NCBI RefSeq assembly: GCF_028476545.1
Contig: NW_026732766.1
Span: 268,501 to 332,500, forward strand
Length of the DNA stretch: 64,000 nt
Direction: 5' to 3'
DNA from: Physella acuta
Taxonomy: Eukaryota > Mollusca > Gastropoda > Physidae
Both the position numbers and the translations under genes were made by a program. This document shows, in pieces, positions 43,324 through 59,479 of the stretch (position 1 is its first letter; each line of letters starts with the position of its first letter). Below the pieces are notes generated by a model. The model worked only from the letters and a program-made list of their open reading frames with translations. It did no database searches and was not told the origin of the DNA.

Positions 43324-44570
43324 AACAACAGGGAACGCAAGCGACAAATTTACGCATCAACACAACCCTTGAAATCTCTAACTCCTGGAAACGACAAGAG
43401 CTGCAGATACTTCTACTACAGTTTCTGTACTGTTAGCGAGTGTAAAGAACGTAAAAAAACAGCCCAACATGAAACCACAAATCGGTCACACTGCAAAAAT
43501 GTCTGCTTAAAATGAGACATGCAATCAAGCACTACGTTTTGAAACACCCAGGCACCTCTGTCTTCCAATGTGGATATTGCCTATCAAGCATATACACACA
43601 AAAACGATATGCTTAACATAAACAGACAACTACCCCTTTCACCAAATTTCATTCCTTTGCATAGATTAAATCAATTTTATTTTTAAACCAATATTACCTA
43701 AATTTAATAATTACAATTTTGAATACTCTAATATTAAACGGAAATAAAATGAAATGATTTACTTTAAATATAAATTAAGATAATTGACAGATTTCCCAAC
43801 TATGTTCTAAAAAAAGAAAAAAAAACGGTATTAGGAATTGCTAATCGAAGAAGTATTTTTCACCTTTCTGTACTGATAATGATAACGCACACACACACAT
43901 AAATAAGTTGATCTGGTATTAGAAAAAAAAATTCAACTTCACATATTAGAGTTTAGTAGCACAGTAACACAACTGACCATGGTTCAACATAAATTGGCCC
44001 ATAATGGCGTATATATTTTGGTTTGCTATTACAGATATACTAGAGATTTCTAGACTTAATATATTGTATTAAATCCTACATATAACTCTTTAATTAAAAG
44101 AAAATTATTCTTATTACATTATTGTTGCTCGTTAAATGTAGTACATTTCTTTATCCACGAAATCGAAAGAAAAAAAAATTATTTTAATTGATAGCTGTTT
44201 AATCTTACTTAAAAAAACGAGCTTCGACGATTTAACATTTCCTATTGATTAACAAGTTTGGTATAGATCTATATATATTAAATAAATTTAATAACTTACC
44301 ATTTTCAATTGATACTTGTAGAAAATATCACAGTTAATAATAATTTTTAAAAATGTTTTTGTTGTTGAGGCAACAAAACAAAAAGAACAAATACTCTCTT
44401 GTGTACGCCCACTTCAGCACCGATTATAGATGTAGGCCTTAGTATGGGGATTACCCAATACGACATATCATCGTATTAAAATCCACAATCCAAAATTGTT
44501 TTGTTACGCATAATAGATTTTGTTCAGGTTAGTAATTAAAAATGTATTAAAATATATTGCAGAATTTATA
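43324..44570. other. Intergenic DNA, no gene recognised
   Basis: Coding-like but broken stretch to about 43600 (for example CRYFYYSFCTVSECKE in one frame), then AT-rich DNA with a short (AC)n near 43885. No family assigned. Confidence 0.3.
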
Positions 44571-44576
44571 TTTACA

Positions 44577-44692
44577 ATTTGACATGTAAACTTACACGAC
44601 AAAGATTGATGCCAATTGACATAATAATACATAATAATACAAACATATAATGAAAAACTAAGACTAGGGAGGGGAAAGTGATTGAGGTTACC
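44577..44692 (+). pseudogene. Lone decayed exon of the C1q family (exon 5 type)
   Basis: 'tgtaaacttacacgacaaagattgatgccaattgacataataat...catataatgaaaaactaagactag' aligns with gene B exon 5 (CKLLQQRLMPI, ETYNQNSETR). It carries substitutions and an ~18-bp duplication (ataataatac twice). No neighbouring family exon was found on this strand, so it is a single-exon fossil of a former copy. Confidence 0.7.
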
Positions 44693-45036
44693 CATAGTAC
44701 AAACATATACGTTTTACATTGGTGGATGTCTTTGGTTATCAACAAAACAAAAACTAATGTATTTCGTCTCATCCGTAGCACGAGTCAATACTAATATGAA
44801 AACAAGATCAAAGTCATAAAAAGTTGTGTCTTAAGCACACACTCTTATGGATGCTAGTAACTACAACAATTGTTGTGCAATATGATATACATTTTAGGGA
44901 ATTCAAGAAAATATTAATGATGTTGCTTTTTAACTATTTATATTTAATCCGGACTTTAATAACGACTTACAGGTGCGTAAATCCACCCACCGTAATATTT
45001 GTTGTTTATTGGTTCTAAATTTACACATTATTTTAG

Positions 45037-45790
45037 TAAGAGAAACTTTCTCGTATACAATTAATAGAGGCAGTATAGTGATCGTGCACAAACATCACAT
45101 GAAATGTGACTATTTTCACCCTTTTTAAGCTCAGTAGTTCATCGTATAGAAATATAGGGGACTTATTTTAATCTGGCAAAAATAATAAATCCAGCGTTTT
45201 AATAAATCGTCGTTTTATGCGTAATCGAGTCGGAAAAAATGGGTTTTGCAATTCTTTCCGTATGTTTGTTTATGTGTGTGTGTCAGTGTGTGTATGTGTG
45301 TGTCAGTGTGTCTGTGAACACGATAACTTGAGTACCGTTACAGCTAGGTTGATGACATTTTATATATAAGTATTATATCAAATTTGTAGATCTGTATACA
45401 TTTTTCAGCTATTTCCGTTAACCGAAAGTGGAACTTATACTACTTTGGGTTTTCAAAAGCCTATAATTTGAGTACTTTTCTAGACAGATAAACGAAATTT
45501 CACATATAAGTAAAATATATATTTCTTTCCCTTCTGTAAAATTTTGAATTATTTCCGTTGATAGGATGTAGTACTTAACTCTATTTCCGACTTCTTGAAA
45601 AAACGTATATGAATGTATTAAGTACTAATATTCCGCACTATTATACATATATTGTTTGTCATTCACTTGGTTGGCAATTCTTTTTTTCTACGAGACTCTT
45701 TTCTATTTTTAAAATTTTAAGTAGTTAAACATAGATTTAAAATCATGTCTATATCACACTGTGACATCCCCCGTAGTCTTATATATAAAT
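45037..45790 (-). repeat. Family B dispersed repeat, long reverse copy
   Basis: Reads 'gagaaactttctcgtataca', 'tttatgcgtaatcgagtcgg', 'gtgaacacgataacttgagtaccgttaca', 'ttttttctacgagactc' and 'gtctatatcac', the reverse order of 34340-35010. It includes a (GT)n stretch near 45260-45310. Confidence 0.7.
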
Positions 45791-46089
45791 ATTTGAAAAA
45801 GTTTAGGGGAAATCACTCCTGGTTTATTATAAAGACAACTTACGTGACATGTCTTATACGCTAATCAACATAACATTGATTTAGTTTATTTAAAAGTAAC
45901 CTTATTTATTCCAAGTGTAGATGCAATTGTTATTTTAGTAATACATGAAGGTAAAATATATAGGTTTAATATTTTTGTATATTTTTGTTTAATGGGAATA
46001 TAAGTATATATTATGTTTAATACTACTGTTTAATTTGTTTAAGGGCATGGCATATTTGTTGGTTAGATTATCATTGTATATAACAGTAG

Positions 46090-46255
46090 AACTTCCTGAG
46101 AGAAAATCAGTCCAATGTCCCATGTATCGAAATTAAATAGATAATATATGATTTTAACAATGTCCGTACCCCACCCCCCCCCCCTTCCCACTCCGAAAAT
46201 TCCAAGTGCCCCCCCCCCCCAGAACAAAAAAGTCTGTAAGAAACAATGGCATGTA
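46090..46255 (+). mobile_element. Fragment of the C-tract MITE family next to gene D stop
   Basis: 'tatatgattttaacaatgtc', two C tracts and 'agaacaaaaaagtctgtaag' match 7200-7360 and 41100-41250. It reaches to within 30 bases of the gene D stop codon, so it may supply part of that gene's 3' UTR. Confidence 0.6.
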
Positions 46256-46280
46256 ATAGTTGCGTTATGATGTATGGAAG

Positions 46281-50157
<3,877 letters not shown>

Positions 50158-50199
50158 CGGCATGAATTTTATCTTGTTAAAAATCATTTTTTTTTTGTT

Positions 50200-50660
50200 T
50201 CATGAAAAAATGTTTTAATTGCTATTAAAATGTAGCTTAAACACTTAGAACTTAGATCTAGTTCTTACACATTAAAACAAGATCTAAAGACAGGCTGTTA
50301 TACTGTTATACTACAGTTATATTAGTTATACTGTTATACTCATAGAAATCGAATAAATCATATTACAATATTAACATTATTTTATTTTAAGTTGATTTAA
50401 AATATTTAGACATTTAGAGAACGTATACGATTGCGAGTCCTATTTACTTTTTAGATCTATGATCAGTAAGCTGATAAAATAATATGGGGAAAATCCGATT
50501 ATCTAAAATAATTGTTTCATTTCACTATAACTCACGAAACAAATCTTTAGTGATGCAAAGTGTTTCTTACAGGTGCACTTACGTGAATAGAGTGACTGGT
50601 GAAAGTTAAAATGCGGACAGATACCCAAGTGTGACAATTGATAAAAAAGATGTTAATAAT
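50200..50660. other. Shared upstream region between genes D and E
   Basis: AT-rich. A simple duplication 'actgttatactacagttata...' lies near 50295-50340. No promoter element can be named. Confidence 0.3.
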
Positions 50661-50668
50661 GCTCCTAT

Positions 50669-53199
50669 TAGGTAGTCCAAACTGGCGAAAAAGTGCGTTT
50701 TATGGTCAGTTTTTGCGGTTTTCAAAAAAAAAATTTCACTACTTCTAGTTGTCCTATAAGAATAAAAATTATATGTCAATAAAGTTTAAGTCTTTATCTG
50801 TCGTAATCTGGTATTTTTATATCTGTAACACATGTCTGAATGTGTTTTATATTTGTTTGAAAAGTATCAGTTACGTCAACAAATTTCACCGTTTTGCGTG
50901 TACCGATCGACCCCACACTGTTTTATTTGGTCGCGGCTTCGCGACGAAGCATCGTAGAAGCATAATCTTAATGTCATTTTAAAGACCGAATTCTAGGCTA
51001 TCGTTTGATGTATAAATTGATAAAATAACTTGTTTATTTCATTTAAAAAATACAGATTTTAAACTTTAAATGACGATATATACACGGAAACAAACTAATT
51101 CTGTTTCAATTTTTACACCGATGTAAAGTTCAGTTTTATAACTACTTTGTGTTGTAAATTCAAGTATTTCTGATTTACGGTCGCGAAGCCCTACCCCCAA
51201 TAAACATATAACCCTCGAGTCGACTTTCAGCCCCGAGTAAGTTGCTCGCCGAACGGTTTTAAAGGTTGACGACCGATGATGCTAAACGGATTTTACCCTT
51301 GCTAGAGCCTTCAAACAAGTTGTAAGTATCATTTTTAAAGTTTCATTTCCATTTTAATAAATGAATTTTAAGTTTGAATGTCAGTTTGGTTTAATTAGTA
51401 CACGTTATTAATGTAAATTTGAACGCTTCAAGTCCACGGTTTTAGCGTGTGAACTACGCTTGTACACAGGGTGTGTTTAGACGTGAAGCTATTTAATTCA
51501 GGACATTCTAGGGACTTAAAATATGGATGCACTTAACTATTAGATGCTAGTGTTTACTAATTCTTTAAAATCTATTGACTGGGATCAATGATAGGGTCGT
51601 ATTACTACAGTTTATCTGGACTATCACGTCAAAATTATGAATCGACAAATTCAAAATGGCCACCAGACTATCTTGGTTACTATGTGGACGAACTCAATTA
51701 TTTACAGGGAACGAAGGTTAGATACTTATAAAATATTAATGAAACACAAAAGAAATGTATAATTATAATAACTATACATTTTTATTGATTTATTTAAAAC
51801 AAAAGACACTAAATTTTAAGGATTAATGTGATTAATTTTTTTTATTTTCTATTGTGTGCTCTGATTCTGATTCCCCTGCTAAATAATGTGAAATGGTCTG
51901 CGCCAGTCTCCGTAATAAAATGTACCAGATCAATTTTTAGATGGTGGTGCAATTTATTAAGATTCTACATGTTGTGACTTAGTTTTAAATGTTATATTAG
52001 TTGTAAGTGTAAGTAGTACTAGTAGTATTTCTCATTATTTATTTATTTTATATGCATATAATAGTAACAATGAAGGACAGTTAAGTTGTCCTAAAGGATG
52101 TTGAGAACCACAGTATGGCATCTTCATTATTGGATATCTCAACCAGTGTGGCACAAGCAACGAATATTTCAAATTTCATTCAGTAGAATTACTCTTAAAA
52201 ATATATATAAAGTATAAATTACTTTTAACAAAAAGGTGTTTTCAGGCTTTTTCATATGTTTCCAGTTATAGTCATAGGACAAATAGTAGGCCTACACAAT
52301 AGGCTGGTAGTAAATTTAATTCTATTTTATTAATCACTAAATCAATTGTTTATTCCATAGCTGGAGACATTTACAGTGGCCTATCCAGAACTTTCCTTAC
52401 AAGGGAAGGGAAGAAGGCCAAGACCCCACTCCCCCCTACAATTCCCAAAACATATTACTTACTCTTGATGCTCCACAAGATCAAGGTTGAGGGAAACAAG
52501 ACGTACAAAGATGTGGAGTTGTAGTTTTAAAAACTGTTCCCCCAAAGCAGTTATCAACCGTATAGGTTTGAAAAGAAACCAAAGCATGTGGCATCAACTG
52601 CTGCATCACTTGTAGGCATCACGTCTTTATTAAACTACATTACATTACATTTACTCTACTAAATTTTGATTCTGTTTCTCCTGCACTAGATAACTGTGGT
52701 ATTTTTTAAAATAATATTTTAACTCATGTGATTTTTGAAAATAATTAACACATTTTTCCACGTTGATGTTACCAACACAATAGTTTTAGAGTTATTCCAA
52801 AGCAAAAAAAAAAAAAAAAAAATTGAATTTTTTTTTTTTTTATGAAAATAAAAGTGACCAAAACGCATTTTTGTCATTTTCAATTATTTTTTTACCTTAG
52901 AAAGACTCATTTTAGATGACTGAAAAAAATTGGGCATATATATTACAAACTTTGCAGCAACTTTACCAATTTCTACACTTCTATGTTATTTAGTTTAAAA
53001 AATATGGGTTCTCAAAAATGGCACTTTTTGAAAATCAGTTTTTTACCAAATTTTGCTTTTTTAAAAATCGCATAACTTTTTTATTTATTGAGATATTTTT
53101 ATAAAATTTGTGGCATAGACCTTACAATTAAAAGTTCTTTCATGACATACTCACTCCAGAAGTCTGCAATCAATAGTTAATTTCAGTTTGGACTACCTA
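50669..53199. mobile_element. 2.53-kb element with 16-bp inverted ends and 7-bp duplication
   Basis: The left end 'taggtagtccaaactg' and right end 'cagtttggactaccta' are exact inverted repeats. ctcctat flanks the element at 50662-50668 and 53200-53206. No transposase-size frame exists. Poly-A/T-rich subterminal zones (50725-50740, 52800-52850) surround a more GC-balanced core at about 51170-51320. Superfamilies with 7-8-bp duplications (P, hAT, Dada) are possible; none is shown. See the candidate spliced gene inside it. Confidence 0.75.
51656..52524 (+). CDS. Candidate small spliced gene inside the 2.5-kb element
   Basis: ATG at 51656 reads MATRLSWLLCGRTQLFTGNE to a possible donor after 51716 (G|GTTAGA, phase 1). 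A pyrimidine-rich acceptor CCATAG before 52361 restores frame and the second exon codes AGDIYSGLSRTFLTREGKK through KVEGNKTYKDVEL to TAG at 52524, 74 residues in all. The start resembles a mitochondrial presequence (Arg, Ser, hydrophobic). A further donor (GTT|GTAAGT) at about 51330 follows a GC-richer stretch that could be a 5' UTR exon. A rival frame over the first exon starts at 51588 (MIGSYYYSLSGLSRQNYEST). No family is recognised. The splice model is inference only. Confidence 0.3.
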
Positions 53200-53369
53200 C
53201 TCCTATATTTTGTATTATAGAAAGATATATCAAGCTCACCCGATGGTCCTATAATGTGTAGGCTACTAGAGAAAGATATATTAATCTCACCTGTTATGCT
53301 GAAGCTCCTATAGCTTGTAATGGAATCAGTGAATTTGGTAGCGTTGGGCTGGCTAACACTGAAACAGAG

Positions 53370-53480
53370 TTTCTTCCAGGCATCTCTACCGCCCCTCCTC
53401 GAGCGAAATTGAATTTATATGTAAAATATATACTTTCCGCCCGAGGAAATTTTAGTCCGCCACCCGAAAATTGTAAGAAT
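53370..53480 (+). mobile_element. Short fragment of the C-tract MITE family
   Basis: 'aggcatctctaccgcccctc', 'gaatttatatgtaaaatata' and 'ttttagtccgccacccgaaaa' match the order seen at 41060-41200. Confidence 0.55.
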
Positions 53481-53499
53481 TTTTTAGTTATTTAAATAG

Positions 53500-54900
53500 T
53501 GATGCATTTTTATATATTTCTTTTTTTTACCGAATATTTCATATTACCGCTTATTATTACTGACGTAGTTTTTTTTTTACATTGAATATACAAATATAAA
53601 TAACAATGTCATATCGGGGAAGTCCCATGTTATGGCCAGTAACTCTGATCAAACCTAAAGTGGGCGTATACTTGAGATTGTAGTTTAATCATAAAACATT
53701 GTTTTTTTTATGTATTCTATTGAAAGTTTTACAAAAGTAAGTTGAATATTGCAAGTAGAATTATTTAATTAACAGCTACTAGTGTTACTTTCAAAGACTT
53801 ACTTTGGGGTGGTGGGGGGGGGGGGGGAGGGGTGTGGGGAAGAAACTCTGACAGATATTACCGACGTGTTTATCTGCACCTTACAGGTAGTTAGTTCAAA
53901 TTTGTATTTAATAAATTGCTTGAAACATTGCTTTATGACTTTATTTCATGAGTATTGTCTTGTCAGTATCAATAAATATCCATGGTGATTTGTCATCACA
54001 ACATCCATCACATAAATGTGGAATAAGTAGCATAACAAATAAATGTTTATATAATTTTAAACAATATTGGTTATGTTATATTGATTATACTAAAGTTATT
54101 TACTTTTTTATTAAAATGTGATGTAAACACAATTTAAATATGAACTTGTGATGTGTACACTATGTAAGGTAAAAGATTGCTATGTGTACTAAATAAAAAA
54201 AACAACCCTAAAAGCTCTTGATGTTTACACATGATATTGTTATGTGTTCAACGTGTATAATGTGATATTGTGATATGAACACAAGGAAAATTGTGTGCTT
54301 GAGATGTGTGTGAAATCGCGACGAGCGTATCGTGTGTAGAGGGGCATCACCGATAGAGACACCAGATGTGTCTTATTGATGCAGTAGCGACACTGTCTTT
54401 CTGTGATACATGAGAGGGTCATAGAGCCAACACATTTTGGGATTTAAATGTGTTTGTATTTTACGGAAATTTTACGTTTTAGATTCATATAATTTTATAC
54501 ATAATACGATAATGTTAATATAGCGTCCATATTATCTGAAATATTATGTAGTGACAGAGCCATTGGTCATTGTTGTAAATTGATGTCAATTAGAAACCCC
54601 ACCATATATGTTCATTATTATGAAGGTTGCTCCGTGTGGATCTTCTCACATTCATCTAGCAACCAACCCTGGACTTTAGGACGGGCCCACGCAATTTAGA
54701 AAACTAGTTTCAATGGCAGGAATTTCAATATTGTTATTGTTGGTAGATGAAACTACACGTTGATTTATTGTGAGGATGTATTAGTCAAAACGGATAATGC
54801 TTATTTTTATTTAATTGAGCTAACCTTAAACCACTATGTCGGTTTCCAGACCTGTGCTATTTGGTTCCTATAATTTTAAACACACGATGTTTTCAATATG
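53500..54900. other. AT-rich intergenic DNA, no gene recognised
   Basis: Contains a G tract at about 53810-53840 and diffuse 'atgtgatgtaaacac'-like repetition near 54110-54250. Nothing coding is supported. Confidence 0.4.
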
Positions 54901-54904
54901 TGGA

Positions 54905-54972
54905 GCAGATTAGTTTCGTACCTGCGACTTTCTAGTAGACAAGCATTCTACCACTAGACCACTACTTCTGAG
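54905..54972 (-). tRNA. tRNA-like sequence (pseudo-tRNA or SINE head)
   Basis: On the minus strand 'gtagtggtctagtggtagaatgc' gives a good A box and 'caggtacgaaact' a poor B box, about one tRNA length in total. The acceptor stem does not pair convincingly and the B box lacks GGTTC. A decayed tRNA copy or an unlisted SINE head is more likely than a working gene. Confidence 0.3.
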
Positions 54973-57205
54973 GACAGTATCCAGCTACTATGTGTTACCT
55001 TATTGTCCCAATAGCCCCCACACTCACCACGTTTCATACAAGTGAAAGCTACAATAATCACGAATACAATAACTAGGTCCATGACAACAGAAATAAAATG
55101 TACAACATTCGCGAAATTAAGAACTAGGTTTATGGCAACATAAATTTTAAACCTCATGTTTTTGCCAGCTTTTGTTAAGCTGCTAGGTAGGGAGGATGAG
55201 AAACGATACATCAATGTAAAGTCGTCTTAAGTCGCACGATAATAGAACGCTTGCAATAACTGTGTAAAAAGGCACACTGCATATTTGGATATGTTAAAAA
55301 TTGCATATAATTAAAATTATAAAAAATAATTTAAATCTAAAGATTGGAAGGGTCAAGTTCCTTTTACAATTTAGAAGATGATATGTGTCAACGTAAATTA
55401 ATATTCATTTAATGTATTCATGCAGATGTCTGACCACTTAAAGAAAAAAATTAACTACCCAGCTCGAGCTATTGGACGAGTCAAGTTTTCACCTACAAAG
55501 TAGCATCAATGATTTTATACAGCAGGTAAATAGGCCTACTCCTTGTTTTGTTTCAAATCATGTGTGTTTAATGTGATATATTTAACTTAACTGCTGTTAC
55601 TGGTAAATCTATTGAAGCTACTTCGAATATTTTGACGATGTAGATCAAAGCAAGAGTAATGGAATGTGTAGACAAGACGTCTGAGAAAAATCTGACAATG
55701 AAAGATGCGATCACTATGGTAGCAGCAGCACAAAGCACATTACTAGAACAAGCAGATGTGTTGGCTGGTAGGGTAATCATTTTATCATTGTTAGGTGGGG
55801 GGTTTAATAATCCTCTGTTAACATCTATTCAACTTATTTGCTTGTTTTTTGACATTGCACATCAAAAGCAAAGCGTGAAAGAAATAAAACAAAATATGCA
55901 GTATTAGATACTTAAAAAGATGAAGTGTATGTGAAATATTCTCATAGAGTAACTTTACATTTACAAATATACAAGTGTGAAAACATCAGAAAATCTTAAC
56001 AGCTTATGATTTAATGTTTTTTTATGTTATAAAAACTAAAATAGTTTATACATATAACCATTTGATAGATTTCACCAAGTTGTATCTTCCAATGGTTGTT
56101 ATGAGAGAAAAGGCAACACCAGAAGGTAAAAGTTTGAAATCATAAGTTGATAATTTAATTTTAAAAGACTAAATATATGGAACCAAATTTTCCTCTAATC
56201 AAATGTTTGCATTACCCTAAGGGTTTAACATAAAAGTTTGTAACTATACATATTTAATATCCAAATATGTAGGTTCTAATTATACAAATAATCAAAATAG
56301 TTAAAATTTATATACATTAATGTATGTAATTATAAACTCTTAGAAACCTACTGTTTTTCTTTTTTCAGTCCAAAAATGGTATATACAATTAGTAGATTGT
56401 TTAGCAAAATGTTAATTTAATAATTATATGTTTGGTCATTCATACTTTTGTTACCCCATTTTACATAAATCTAACAGGTGTATGTAATTCTGAAACAATA
56501 AGAAGACTGAAGGAAATTGAAATAACCTTAAATCATCTACAAGACACAAAACAAAAGACTGAAGATGACATATCAGAAATAAAACAATGGAGAGATAAAT
56601 TTGTAGCAGAACAAAGTACCTTGTGGATAAATATGGAAGAATTGTCGAACAATCTTAAAGATAACTTTAAAACCCAAGAGGAACAAATAATTGAGCAAGA
56701 TACCAAAATAAAAGCGCTAAATGAACAAATTGACAGTTTGAAGTTAAAAGAATCAGACACAGACAAATCACTAGAGAAACTGTCTCTAGATATGAAAGAA
56801 TATGAAAACAACCTGCACACACTAAATAAAGAGATGAGAGTTTACACAGATAAAACAGATCATGTAACACAAGAAATTAAAAGGCATTCTGATTTGATAT
56901 CTGCTAAAATGAAAGATGGATTGCAAAACAACAGACAATCACAAAACACGTTAGAAGGATTATTGTTAAAGGTACAGGTTTTTTAAAATATTAAAATATA
57001 TGCAGTGATTTTTAAAGAATTGCAACAAAGATATAGTGTGTTTGTATACATTGAGACATTGTTACATTTTAAGAACATTTAGACTGAGTTCTTACGTAAA
57101 GCTTAGTTCTGTCTTCAATCATTTTACTTCTTTAATTTCTGTTGGCTTAATTTTATACTAAATTATAATTTAATATTTCATATATTTAATTATAATTTAA
57201 TATTT

Positions 57206-57207
<2 letters not shown>

Positions 57208-57266
<59 letters not shown>
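57208..57266. repeat. (AT)n microsatellite in gene E intron 4
   Basis: About 60 bp of AT followed by three 'aaacatatata' units. Confidence 0.95.
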
Positions 57267-57270
<4 letters not shown>

Positions 57271-58050
57271 ATATATATAAACATATAAATATATATATAA
57301 ACATAAATACATATACTATATGCTAATTTAATTATTAAGTATGGACATTTGAATTTCTTCTATTTAGTATGTTGTGATATTAAAATTTTACAACAAAGGT
57401 TAGTGCCTTTAGACAAATTGATTGAAGTATATAATCAAAACTCAGAGGCTAGAGGGGATACGGTGAAAATGGTAAGAACAAAAATTATTATTTTGTTTTT
57501 GTGAATGTTTACTTATTCCTAAATAGATATTGTAAATTTGTACATGGTGAGATTGCCATGTTTATGTTAATTTTTAGCTCTAAATTGTTTAAGCCTACTA
57601 TTGGATTTTAGCAAAATGTATATTTTAATTTAATTAATTGATAAACCTCATCACACAGCATACTATATTATTTATCATCATCTAAAGCTAAAAATTCTTT
57701 AATACTTAGTTTATGTTAATAATATAAAAATCGAGTAATAAGTAAAACGTCAGAAATGCAGTAGAATCATTGTTTAATTCAGAGCCTTCTATGCAAAATT
57801 TAAATTACTCTTACATAGATAAAAAAAATCTGATTAAGTAACTTATATTATTTACTTAGATCGATGCTCTTCAAATCGACTTTTTTAAGTTGAGGCAGGA
57901 TTTTCAGAAAATTGGTAGGTAATTTTTCTAAAATATTTACTATTAATATTTGTTAACAAATTAACTATTTTGTGAAGTTTGTTCGTTGCGTAAATCAATA
58001 ATCAGTCTTTTGACATGTAGATTAATGTGTGTAAAAAATGTTACTTTTAT

Positions 58051-58645
58051 TTAATAATCGATCAAACAGAATCAGTTATTTAATTATGACCGTGTTTGAG
58101 TTTGAATATGAGTGTAAGTGATTGATTGTGTGTATGTGTGAGTGTGAGTGAGTGTGTGTATGTGTATGTGAGTGTGTGTATGTATGAGTGTGATTTTTAT
58201 TGTTAGGGTTAGATTGAGTGAGTATGAGTACAATGGTATAAATAGGGATTCGTTGTTTAAGGATAGGTGTTTTAGGAAAGGGTGCTAGATAGGAAGCTAG
58301 ATATGTGTAAATAAGCAATTGTTTAAGGAATAATATTAAATTCTAAAGTGGGGTAATTACGCTGCATGTAATTGACAGAAGGTAATTGAGTTGGGTCGAG
58401 TGATCGCACCAAGAGGGGGAGGGAGGTATAATGTCCTAGACTTGGGTAAATACTGCCCAACGTTTGTTTATTTTGTAGACTGAGTGTCTATTTATTAATT
58501 TTTTAAGAGTTTAAGCAAGATATTTTTATTATTGTGTATCATTTTCGTTTTATTTAGCTTTTTCATAATGGATATCCATCACACTCATATTTAAACTCAA
58601 ACACGGTAATAATTAAGTAACTGATTGTGTTTGATCGATTATTAA
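58051..58645. mobile_element. ~595-bp element with ~63-bp inverted ends, gene E intron 6
   Basis: The left arm 'aataatcgatcaaacagaat...gaatatgagtgt' (58051-58113) pairs with the right arm (about 58580-58645) with about six mismatches. A (GTGTGAGT)-like stretch lies just inside the left arm. No coding frame, and the target duplication is unclear because of AT-rich flanks. Confidence 0.75.
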
Positions 58646-59479
58646 ATAATAGTGCCTGCATTGTTTATTGAACTCCGATATTGAAGAAGGGCACGCGATG
58701 TGTATGTTACACTTACGTAATATCACGTCTAAGTCTTGTCCTACGTACTACTGGTTTAAACATTACTTTATGCATTGCTCCTTTTAAAAATACAAATTCT
58801 GCATATCTCAGTTGTCATTTGAATTTAGAAATGGCTATAACTGGCTAACGCAATGCCTAGCCGATACAGCCAATGTACAATATTTATAATATGGTTAAAG
58901 TAACTGGGCTGCCCAACAGTAGAACAATGTGACTTAAAATCATTGCTTTATAGAGTTTAATGACAATTTGATTCTTCCGTCTTCATAAATGAAACAAATC
59001 TGTTTGCATTTATTATATTTTACCATAATGTGTTTAAATATGTTAATAGGCAGAATTAAGTCTATTGTTTTTATTTTCAGCAGCCAATCAACAAGTGAAA
59101 CAACCAATGCCTGGATTTATTGCTTCAAACGGTCGCTGTGACGCGGTAGAAACCTTGAATTACAAAGTAATTACATTCGAATCCGTGGAACGTGACATGG
59201 GAAACAATTTCAATCCAGCTACTGGAGAGTTTACCGCCCCTGTTGATGGCCTTTATGTAGCAAAATTTACAATTCAACAGGAAGGATTTCGCTCAGTAGG
59301 AGCTTTGCTGAAGCACAAATTTAGTACTGTCGGTGATGTGCATACAAATAGTCAATGTGCTAAATCATCAGGACGATTTAATGTTAAAATGAAGAGTGGA
59401 GATGTGTTATACTTAAACACCTATAGTGTTGACTGTATATGTACGCATTTTTCTTGTTTCTTTCAAAGCGAGTAATACT

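Larger units (their letters stand above)
55426..59475 (+). pseudogene. Gene E: C1q-family copy with two frameshifted exons
   Basis: The exon set matches the family plan: 55426-55525, 55644-55767, 56069-56125, 56478-56971, 57368-57471, 57860-57914 and 59081-59475, all with GT-AG borders. Exon 1 is 100 nt instead of 99 (an extra A in the run after CTTAAAGA). Exon 5 is 104 instead of 105 (one base lost in the CKLLQQ segment). Both shifts lead to early stops. The other exons are open: ECVDKTSEKNLTMKDA, a short linker (KLYLPMVVMREKATPE), a 164-codon coiled coil, and C1q (FIASNGRCDA, FNPATGEFTAPVDGLYVAKF, ending ICTHFSCFFQSE). The C1q acceptor is a tandem CAGCAG, in frame either way. It is either a young pseudogene, a copy using another start, or has read errors in homopolymers. 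Confidence 0.8.

Noticed and set aside
43064-43372. 102-residue frame and its relatives at 25336 and 61756
   Set aside because: They are chance translations of the dimeric SINE, with the same peptide wherever the SINE occurs.
54905-54972. Functional tRNA gene
   Set aside because: Good A box only; poor B box and no convincing acceptor stem. Kept as a low-confidence tRNA-like feature.
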